From JAEUUM01 sp038326165 (GTDB lineage Bacteria; Bacteroidota; Bacteroidia; Chitinophagales; Saprospiraceae): DNA of 10,844 bases. The notes under the pieces are model-generated. The model saw only the letters and a program-made list of their open reading frames with translations, made no database searches and was not told where the DNA came from. Positions within the stretch are counted from its first letter, which is position 1. The number at the start of each line of letters is the position of its first letter. Shown piece after piece: positions 1-4,887 of the stretch. Location of the stretch: NCBI GenBank assembly GCA_038326165.1, contig JBBQJT010000076.1, positions 1 through 10,844 on the forward strand, read 5' to 3'. Made by a program: the position numbers and the translations under genes.

Positions 1-365
1 TTCCCGAGTTCCGTAAATGAGCCTGAATATAGTTCTTGTCGCCTGTATGACGCCTGCCGTTTAGCCAGTAAACAGGTAACCGCTAAACTTATAACTCCGT
101 CGTGCACTTCGTAGCTTTTGACAGGTTGTACCCCTTCTCGACCTCTTCAGCGCTTTAATTTTGTTCAACTCCTATATTCATACCAAATGACACTCAAGGT
201 GTCACTTTTAACCTAAACGCTCAGCACCATGACTCTTTACCACAGCACCTTTAGGCGGTTTGCTTCCTCTGCCTGTACAGCGAAAGCGGTGGGTCAACCC
301 TACAACTAGTCTCCACCATCTCAATTACAGCATGCAGAACTTAAAATTTACCGATGTTCTGCTTC
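1..365 (-). other. Structured non-coding DNA, possibly the 5' part of a group II intron
   Basis: No reading frame of useful length runs through this stretch on either strand. On the minus strand it is rich in small hairpins, for example TGACAC/GTGTCA at 188-193 and 199-204 with a 5-base loop, and the near-palindrome around GTTTACTGGCTAAAC. Purine-rich single-strand-like blocks such as GAGAAGGGGTACAACC and GGAACTCGGGAA are reminiscent of domain I of bacterial group II introns. Base composition is clearly richer in G+C than the genes to the right. No domain V or reverse transcriptase is visible; if this is an intron they would lie to the left of position 1. The assignment rests on recollection of the family, so other structured RNAs or mobile DNA remain possible. 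Confidence 0.35.
334..362. repeat. Small hairpin beside cassette site A
   Basis: GCAGAAC at 334-340 pairs with GTTCTGC at 356-362 around a 15-base A/T-rich loop. It lies between the methyltransferase 3' site and the structured stretch to the left, so it may belong to either. No T-run follows on either strand, so a classical terminator is not supported. Confidence 0.5.
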
Positions 366-367
366 TC

Positions 368-492
368 GGTTGGCAATATGGCCAGTGGCAGAATGCGGGC
401 TGCGTTACTGTCCACCGTTACAAAACTTTATGCGTAGCAGAACGCTTCAAAGTACTACTAAACCCGCCATTGGCTATATTGCGTGTTATGCC
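368..492. repeat. Cassette-boundary hairpin site A (attC-like)
   Basis: A 17-bp stem is formed by 373-389 (GCAATATGGCCAGTGGC) and 466-482 (GCCATTGGCTATATTGC) around a loop of about 76 bases. All 17 positions pair on the plus strand, two of them as G-T wobbles; the minus strand would have A-C mismatches there. A GGTT block precedes the left arm and GTTATGCC follows the right arm, as in the other sites, but the left TAAC edge is missing. Alternative pairing of GCGGG with CCCGC leaves bulged bases. The site overlaps the 3' end of the methyltransferase gene. Confidence 0.7.
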
Positions 493-1683
493 TTCGTTGT
501 TCTTCTTTATTAAATCCTTAGTCTGTAATTCAAGCGATTTTATTATAGTTACATTGGATTCAAAACCAAATAGTCTGCTTATTCCTGTTTCTCTTGTTTG
601 GATAATGATTTTCATTTTATAGTCTTTCCCAGAAGATGCCTTTTCTAGTTTCTCAATGGCATCTTCAATCGTTTCAAATTCTCCTTGAATTTTCACAGGA
701 ACTGGCATGTTTTCAAAATGGTCTTTCAAAAACCCGTCTATTCCACTATTTCTTTGAACAGGGAAAGCATTAATATTTTGTAAAATAGCTAATTCTTTAA
801 CTGTCTTTTCTTGGTACTCGTTTGTTCCTTTGTTTAGTAAATTTGATTCAGAAATAACCATTTCCTCTAAACGTGAATTAGCAAGTTCAACAGCATCTAT
901 GGAAATGTCAATTCCGATAAATTTTCTTTTTAAATATTTTGCCGAAACGCAAGTTGTTCCACTTCCGCAAAACGGGTCAACAACCAAATCGCCTTCGTCT
1001 GTAACGATATTTAAAATTTGATTTAATAACAAAACTGGCTTTTGAGTTGGGTAACCAGTTCTTTCTTTTGCGTTGGGGTTTAAATTTGGAATTTCCCAAA
1101 CGTCAGAAAGTGGAACTCCTTTCTTTTCTTTTCCTAAAATTACGTTTCCGTTTTCATCTTTCTTATATACAGATTTTCCGTTTTCGTCACGCTCTCTGTC
1201 TTGCAAAATTTGGTCAAGATTTGTTGTTGCAGAATAGTCTGTATAAAGAGTATTGAATTTGAAATCTTGTGTTTTAGAATAAAAGAAAATTATTTGATGA
1301 GCATTTAAAAGTCCTTTTTTTGCATTAGACCATCTTTTGTATGACCAGATGATTTCACTCTGAAAGTTTTCACGCCCAAAAACTTTATCCATCACAACTC
1401 TAATATTGTGTGATGCAGTTTTGTCGCAATGAAGAAATACACTACCTGTATTTTTTAAGACTCGTTTTGATTGTTCTAAAACATTTTCTATAAGTTTTAA
1501 ATACTCTTCAATAGAGTTGTATTTGTCGCTAAATTCATAAGTTTTAGAATTATCCTTATTTGTAAGACTATGTTTGCGTTGTGTGAAAAACGGTGGGTCA
1601 AAGTAAATTAAGTCAACTTTGTTGGTTTCAATTTCGTTGAGTTTTTCAACACAATTTCCGTGATATATTTTATCAGTTTCCAT
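418..1683 (-). CDS. Type II DNA methyltransferase, beta class (partner of ApaLI-type endonuclease)
   Basis: S-adenosylmethionine-dependent DNA methyltransferase that would protect host sites from the neighbouring endonuclease. Motif IV DPPF (residues 29-32) comes first and the cofactor motif DPFCGSGTT (236-244) is late, an order that defines the beta group of amino-methyltransferases (N6-adenine or N4-cytosine; DPPF fits N6-adenine). TGYPTQKP (209-216) is the conserved block preceding motif I. Residues from about 290 form a C-terminal extension. I chose ATG at 1683 (METDKIYHGNC) over the TTG 24 bases upstream because family proteins begin close to this motif. It overlaps the endonuclease 3' end by 11 bases, so the two are cotranscribed and probably translationally coupled. 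The last 24 residues (from G398) are encoded by hairpin site A, so the native C-terminus may have been replaced or extended. Sequence specificity is inferred only from the partner. Confidence 0.9.
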   Translation of the reverse strand: METDKIYHGNCVEKLNEIETNKVDLIYFDPPFFTQRKHSLTNKDNSKTYEFSDKYNSIEEYLKLIENVLEQSKRVLKNTGSVFLHCDKTASHNIRVVMDKVFGRENFQSEIIWSYKRWSNAKKGLLNAHQIIFFYSKTQDFKFNTLYTDYSATTNLDQILQDRERDENGKSVYKKDENGNVILGKEKKGVPLSDVWEIPNLNPNAKERTGYPTQKPVLLLNQILNIVTDEGDLVVDPFCGSGTTCVSAKYLKRKFIGIDISIDAVELANSRLEEMVISESNLLNKGTNEYQEKTVKELAILQNINAFPVQRNSGIDGFLKDHFENMPVPVKIQGEFETIEDAIEKLEKASSGKDYKMKIIIQTRETGISRLFGFESNVTIIKSLELQTKDLIKKNNEGITRNIANGGFSSTLKRSATHKVL

Positions 1684-2308
1684 CTTGAGGTGTTCTTTCG
1701 TTAGCAATTTCTGTTAAAATAGCTTTCAAGTCAACGCCTGAATATGCTTCTAAATATTCCCAAGCTTCATCACCACCATAATACTCGCCTTCAACACCTG
1801 CATAAAGTGTTTTTAGAGTTTGTTGAATTCTGATTGCTTGTTCTCTTTGTGGGTAATAGAACATAACCCGAATGGGTTTATATCCGTGATTTCTAATTAC
1901 CTGAACTCTTGTATGTTCTTTTGTAATGTGGTCTCCATCAGTCGTAGCATCTCTCCATTTAACTTCAATTGCGTCATTTGCATTTAGAAAGTCAATTTCA
2001 AATGTTTTTGGTCGTTGTCCTATCGTGTTTTCTACTTTAGTTTTTATTCCATCAGGAAATTTATAATTTAAACATAAAGTTGCTGTTTCTTCGAGAAATG
2101 AACCTGCATACTTATAAAGAAATCGTCCTGTGTTTTGATATTGCTCAATAAGTTTTCCTTCTTGCAAAGAAATACCCAAAACACGATAGATAAGATAATG
2201 AGAGTTATCATCAGCTTTCATTTCTTCTGTTCGAGCTTCAATTTTCCCTTTCAGGTTTGCAGAATAAATTTCAGCTAAATTCTTTATATTTTGTATTAAT
2301 TCGTCCAT
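1673..2308 (-). CDS. ApaLI-family type II restriction endonuclease
   Basis: Cytoplasmic endonuclease of 211 residues. The block QNTGRFLYKYAGSFLEE (58-74), the stretch TFEIDFLNANDAIEVKW (102-118) and the block around KWRDATTDGDHITKEHTR (117-134) match my memory of the RE_ApaLI family, whose founding member cuts GTGCAC. The catalytic PD-(D/E)XK residues are probably D106 with E115-V-K117, helped by E73 or E74. ATG at 2308 gives the usual family length. It precedes and overlaps the methyltransferase, as in a compact restriction-modification operon; no controller gene or solo promoter element is obvious upstream, only an A-rich leader. The protein looks intact. Recognition of GTGCAC is inferred from family membership; the window contains that hexamer at 102, 3292 and 3993, so self-DNA would need protection. 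Confidence 0.85.
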   Translation of the reverse strand: MDELIQNIKNLAEIYSANLKGKIEARTEEMKADDNSHYLIYRVLGISLQEGKLIEQYQNTGRFLYKYAGSFLEETATLCLNYKFPDGIKTKVENTIGQRPKTFEIDFLNANDAIEVKWRDATTDGDHITKEHTRVQVIRNHGYKPIRVMFYYPQREQAIRIQQTLKTLYAGVEGEYYGGDEAWEYLEAYSGVDLKAILTEIANERTPQDGN

Positions 2309-2376
2309 TCGTTTTTGACATATTATTTGTTTCGCAAATTACGAAATTTTGTTCGGTTACGGTCGTCCTACAATGA

Positions 2377-2511
2377 GGCATAACGTTTTGCAGCTACCCG
2401 AAGGGCGGGATTTTTACCACAAAACTTCATTCGGAGAACTGAACTTCCAGCTTGCACAAATGTGTCTGCGGAGCACGAAACCCCGCCTTTTGGGTAGGTG
2501 CTGTTATAGCC
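2377..2511. repeat. Cassette-boundary hairpin site B (attC-like)
   Basis: An outer stem pairs GGCATAACG (2377-2385) with TGTTATAGCC (2502-2511), leaving A2508 bulged. After an unpaired TTTT (2386-2389), a 20-position inner stem pairs 2390-2409 with 2482-2501, with one mismatch (G2393 with G2498) and two G-T wobbles on the plus strand. The loop is about 70 bases. The site starts six bases beyond the stop codon of the DUF2071 gene and ends about 70 bases before the endonuclease start. Total length (135 bp), TAAC/GTTA edges, internal loop and a bulged base resemble large integron attC sites, although the edges do not match the RYYYAAC/GTTRRRY consensus exactly. Confidence 0.8.
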
Positions 2512-2516
2512 ATTGG

Positions 2517-3224
2517 TTATTTGTCCGTTTCGCTTTTCCATTCGTGTTCTATGTTTGTCATTAATAATGCGTTGTCAAAAGTCACCGAACCTTTTGGAAA
2601 TATTTCTTCGTTTTCAAAAAAACTTGATTTCACTTTCAACACGTCAAGTGGTTTAACTTCCCAATTATATGCTTTCAGTCTTAGTCCATCAAATTTATCT
2701 TTGTTTGGTGAATATCCAAGGTCGCCATTTTCAAAAAAGTCCGAAGCGTCTTTTAATGTTTCAAAAACTGATTTGTTATTAAACAACTTTGTTTCGTTAG
2801 CATCAATTAATATTTCGGTGTCGTCCGAACTTTTGAAGTCAATGTGATAGCTCCCATTATTTTCTTCTACATTGAATTTTGCGTAATAGTGTCTACCAGG
2901 AAATATTCGTCCGCCAACAAGTGCGTTTAGTTTTAGTGAAGTGTCTCTCCGAGGAATATAAACTCCTGATTTTGTTTCACCGTTTTCGTCCCACTCAACT
3001 GCAATTCGGTGAGCACCATTTTCAGAGTTTACTCCAATAAAGTCAGGCAGTCCTTTTGGCTTTATTTTTTTGAGTCTGATTAGGCAAATTCCAACGATAG
3101 CTTTGCCCTTATAAATTTTTGGTCTAAAAGGAAACGGAATAATTTTCTCTACAGCTTTTGGGTCAGCCGTAAAGTTGATTAAAATTCTTCTGTCGATATA
3201 TCCGTGTATGGTCGGTATTTTCAT
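2517..3224 (-). CDS. DUF2071 (YqjF-like) family protein
   Basis: Conserved protein of 235 residues with no known reaction. The opening MKIPTIHGYIDRRILINF, followed by IIPFPFRPKIYKGKAIVGI (28-46) and GVYIPRRDTSLKLNALVGG (87-105), fits the DUF2071 pattern: a hydrophobic first strand, a loop rich in proline and basic residues, then the conserved G-V-x-[IF] segment followed by the basic P-R-R. There is no signal peptide or membrane segment, so it is probably cytoplasmic. A longer frame reaches position 3383, but those extra codons run through hairpin site C and resemble nothing, so I start at the ATG at 3224. It sits alone between two hairpin sites, as a single-gene cassette would. I recognise the family with fair confidence; its role here is unknown. 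Confidence 0.75.
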   Translation of the reverse strand: MKIPTIHGYIDRRILINFTADPKAVEKIIPFPFRPKIYKGKAIVGICLIRLKKIKPKGLPDFIGVNSENGAHRIAVEWDENGETKSGVYIPRRDTSLKLNALVGGRIFPGRHYYAKFNVEENNGSYHIDFKSSDDTEILIDANETKLFNNKSVFETLKDASDFFENGDLGYSPNKDKFDGLRLKAYNWEVKPLDVLKVKSSFFENEEIFPKGSVTFDNALLMTNIEHEWKSETDK

Positions 3225-3248
3225 TGTTGTGTCGGTTTTTCTACCATT

Positions 3249-3334
3249 GGCTATAACGGTTGAAGCTAAACGAAGCGGGCTTCTGGAATTGGTGCACCTC
3301 AGCCCGTTTTGTTTAGGTTTTGTTACCTGCTGGC
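3249..3334. repeat. Cassette-boundary hairpin site C (attC-like)
   Basis: The inner stem pairs 3262-3281 with 3301-3320 (arms GCTAAACGAAGCGGGCT and AGCCCGTTTTGTTTAGG with flanks) around a 19-base loop, with one G-G mismatch and three G-T wobbles on the plus strand. Outside an unpaired GGTT (3258-3261), TAAC (3254-3257) pairs with GTTA (3322-3325). It fills the gap between the dapB-like stop and the DUF2071 start. The edge TTGGCTATAAC is the reverse complement of the edge seen at site B. The loop contains a GTGCAC hexamer. Confidence 0.75.
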
Positions 3335-3348
3335 ATTTTTGTTCTTTA

Positions 3349-4098
3349 TTATGTAGAAAAGTAAGGCAACAAAATATCTTCAAAGTTATATTGTCCCGCT
3401 TTCTTTTCTTTTAAATTATCGGCTACAAATAAAACTCCATTTCCAAATGCCTCTCTTGAAATAGATTCATGAATAAGACGAACTGTTTGATATGGGAACC
3501 CAAAAATTAACTCATGTTTACCAACAATTCCGCCTGCCCTCACAGAATTAATGTCTGACTTTTCTAAATATAATGCTTCTGCAATTTTTATTGCAGTACC
3601 AGAGACTCCTTTCTTTTCTTTAAAATGTTCTTCTATAATTGCTATGTCCACCCAAGGAGCAATTTTTTTTAAGAACTTTGCGGCGAAGAGTAAATAATTA
3701 ACTCCTAATGTAATGTTAGGACTCCAGAATACGACAGTACTCTCGGATATCTTTTTTAGCAATTCCCGTTCTGCTTCTCCATAATGAGAAACCGCAGAAA
3801 TTATTTTTATTTTTCTTTCTCCTGCAATCTCTCCATAAGTATAAATACCAGTTTCTGAAGAAAAATCAATTATAATATCTACTGAATGTTTGTCGAGAAG
3901 CTCTGACATTTTTATTTTAGAGCTTGAATAAATTAGTCCAGGTTCTTCTGATTCTATACCTAAAAACTCTGGGACACTTCTATTTTCTAGGAGTGCACTT
4001 CGCCTAAGAACCCATTCAAGTTTATATTCTTTATTTTCCAATATAACATTTGCAACTGCTTTTCCTGTTTTCCCAAATCCTATCAATCCTATTTTCAT
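3349..4098 (-). CDS. 4-hydroxy-tetrahydrodipicolinate reductase-like protein (DapB family)
   Basis: NAD(P)H-dependent reductase of 249 residues. The N-terminal Rossmann motif is GLIGFGKTG (4-12), DFS (78-80) corresponds to the DFT segment after the dinucleotide site, SPNITLGVN (126-134) corresponds to SPNxSxGVN, and RAGGIVGKHELIFG (187-200) is the conserved C-terminal block. The catalytic segment, normally HHxxKxDxPSGTA, reads H158-F-K-E-K162 then KGVSGTA: first histidine and lysine are kept, the second histidine is phenylalanine and the aspartate-x-proline is shortened by one residue. True DapB acts in lysine and diaminopimelate synthesis; this divergent, isolated copy may be a paralogue acting on another substrate. 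ATG at 4098 begins directly at the Rossmann strand; the leader is A-rich without a clear ribosome binding site. It is flanked by hairpin sites and no lysine gene is nearby. Confidence 0.8.
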   Translation of the reverse strand: MKIGLIGFGKTGKAVANVILENKEYKLEWVLRRSALLENRSVPEFLGIESEEPGLIYSSSKIKMSELLDKHSVDIIIDFSSETGIYTYGEIAGERKIKIISAVSHYGEAERELLKKISESTVVFWSPNITLGVNYLLFAAKFLKKIAPWVDIAIIEEHFKEKKGVSGTAIKIAEALYLEKSDINSVRAGGIVGKHELIFGFPYQTVRLIHESISREAFGNGVLFVADNLKEKKAGQYNFEDILLPYFST

Positions 4099-4120
4099 TT
4101 TTTGTCTGTTTAATTTATGT

Positions 4121-4154
4121 ACTGCCGATTTTTATGCTTGCAGGTAACGGCAGT
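4121..4154. repeat. Hairpin at the edge of repeat copy 1
   Basis: ACTGCCG at 4121-4127 is the perfect reverse complement of CGGCAGT at 4148-4154, with a 20-base loop. It lies in the leader of the dapB-like gene and overlaps the TAACGGCA edge of the repeat, so it could influence that gene or simply be part of a disrupted boundary site. Confidence 0.45.
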
Positions 4155-4607
4155 CTGTCTAAAAACTAACACAAGCCACCAAAATTAGCTTATTTTAGCT
4201 GATTTACAGGCGTTTTAAGCTGCTTTTTTTATTTGGCCAGAAATTAGGGTTCGAAATAATGCGTTCCTTGAAATGGATAAAAATAAGTTTGGTGGGCAAG
4301 GCATTTCAAAAACAAAAAGACGAGGTATTAAAGACCGCAATGGTTTACAACCTCAAAAAACTCCTAAAATTTAACCGCAAAAGCCCAAAAATAATTGCAC
4401 AAGCCATACCAATAAATGAATCAAGATTAGGAAAGCTTTTGTTTTTTTAAATAGGCAATTCCTGCGCCCTACACTTCAATTTTAAGCATCCCAAAATTCA
4501 GAAACCAATTAAGCATTCAATAAAATTAGATTCCTTAAAACGCCTTTAATGAAACCGTTTTATGCTCTAAAAATCGAGCTTTTGTATTTTTGTGAGGGTT
4601 GTGCAAC
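4136..4607 (+). mobile_element. Transposase-end remnant repeat, copy 1
   Basis: From 4136 to 4581 this segment matches 10399-10844 without a single gap, with about 30 differences by eye (roughly 93% identity), at a constant offset of 6263. It contains a short transposase C-terminal frame and an A/T-rich 3' tail, and ends with GGGTTGTGCAAC (4596-4607), which looks like an insertion-sequence terminal repeat. No matching inverted GTTGCACAACCC is seen at the other edge, so the 5' end of the element is missing. IS1182-like origin is inferred from the protein tail only. Confidence 0.65.
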
Positions 4608-4621
4608 GGGTAATGCTGTTA
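4145..4621. repeat. Split cassette-boundary site E, with the element remnant inside its loop
   Basis: TAACGGCA (4145-4152) pairs with TGCTGTTA (4614-4621) over eight positions, one being a G-T wobble on the plus strand. The whole transposase remnant lies between the two arms. TGCTGTTATAGGCAGTGG on the right closely resembles the right edge of site B (GTGCTGTTATAGCCATTGG). I read this as a boundary site of the same family behind the McrC gene, invaded by an insertion sequence that later decayed. Confidence 0.5.
4199..4450 (+). pseudogene. Transposase C-terminal fragment, copy 1
   Basis: The frame is open from just after a TAG at 4196 to the TAA at 4448-4450; an ATG at 4259 would give 63 residues. 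The segment KTAMVYNLKKLLKF, preceded by a basic loop (VGKAFQKQKDE), resembles the last helix of DDE transposases of the IS1182/IS5-like type (consensus near AxAYNLKKxLKF). The catalytic DDE residues and everything upstream are absent, so it cannot encode an active enzyme. Copy 2 differs mainly by silent or conservative changes, which suggests descent from a once-coding sequence. Confidence 0.5.
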
Positions 4622-4732
4622 TAGGCAGTGGTTCTTGTCCACCGTGTCTGTAAACCATTGTGGTTATTGAGTTGTCGTGTCATTGAGTGTCGGGCTGTGA
4701 GTCGGTGTATTTTTATTTTTTTGAATCGTTGG

Positions 4733-4750
4733 TCCCGAAAGCTTTCGGGA
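4733..4750. repeat. Perfect 18-bp palindrome TCCCGAAAGCTTTCGGGA (copy 1)
   Basis: The two halves are exact reverse complements with no spacer. An identical copy sits at 10217-10234. No T-run follows on either strand, so it is not a classical terminator. It looks like a short genomic palindromic repeat of the REP type. Confidence 0.8.
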
Positions 4751-4793
4751 TTAAAAACAATATTTCTTTTTGGTCGGCTTTGCAAGCTCTATT

Positions 4794-4815
4794 AATCCCG
4801 ATAGCTATCGGGATT
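4794..4815. repeat. Perfect 22-bp palindrome, half-site AATCCCGATAG
   Basis: The half AATCCCGATAG is followed directly by its exact reverse complement CTATCGGGATT. It shares the CCCGA/TCGGG ends with the neighbouring palindromes, so it belongs to the same family with a different centre. Confidence 0.8.
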
Positions 4816-4830
4816 GGTCGTGTGTGGGCT

Positions 4831-4846
4831 TCCCGAAAAATCGGGA
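4831..4846. repeat. Short hairpin TCCCGA-AAAA-TCGGGA
   Basis: Six-base arms with the same TCCCGA/TCGGGA ends as the two palindromes to its left, here around a four-base A loop. It lies 42 bases beyond the McrC stop codon. On the minus strand no T-run follows the stem, so a role as intrinsic terminator is weak, though an RNA 3'-end stabilising hairpin is possible. Confidence 0.55.
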
Positions 4847-4887
4847 CAAGACGTGCGGTTTTTAATTGTGCTTGCAAATTGGGTTGG

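Larger units (their letters stand above)
4622..4887. other. G/T-rich spacer behind the McrC gene
   Basis: This gap between the McrC stop and the boundary edge at 4621 holds no credible gene. The plus strand is markedly rich in G and T (repeated TGTCG, TTGTG, GTGTC words) and carries three palindromes, listed separately. A similar spacer lies on the other side of the McrBC unit at 10120-10398. Similar strand-biased stretches occur between cassettes of unrelated genes in Bacteroidota as far as I recall; no function is evident. Confidence 0.5.

Noticed and set aside
260..622. Plus-strand frame of 120 codons across site A and the methyltransferase 3' end
   Set aside because: It is antisense to the methyltransferase and to the hairpin, has no recognisable motif, and its composition follows the opposite strand.
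2349..2847. Two overlapping plus-strand frames over site B and the DUF2071 gene
   Set aside because: They run through the inverted repeat and antisense to a recognised protein; no domain or conserved block is seen.
368..3334. CRISPR array
   Set aside because: The repeats are few, long, palindromic and separated by whole genes; there are no regularly spaced short direct repeats or cas genes.
3225..3383. N-terminal extension of the DUF2071 frame up to 3383
   Set aside because: The extra 53 codons pass through hairpin site C and the end of the dapB-like gene; family homology starts at MKIPTIHGYI.
4259..4450. Genuine small protein or antitoxin of 63 residues repeated at 10522
   Set aside because: The sequence matches the end of a DDE transposase, lies on the opposite strand to the operons, and its frame is open upstream of the ATG without a clear leader.
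4831..4846. Intrinsic terminator for the McrBC unit
   Set aside because: The stem is short and no T-run follows on the minus strand; I list it as a hairpin only.
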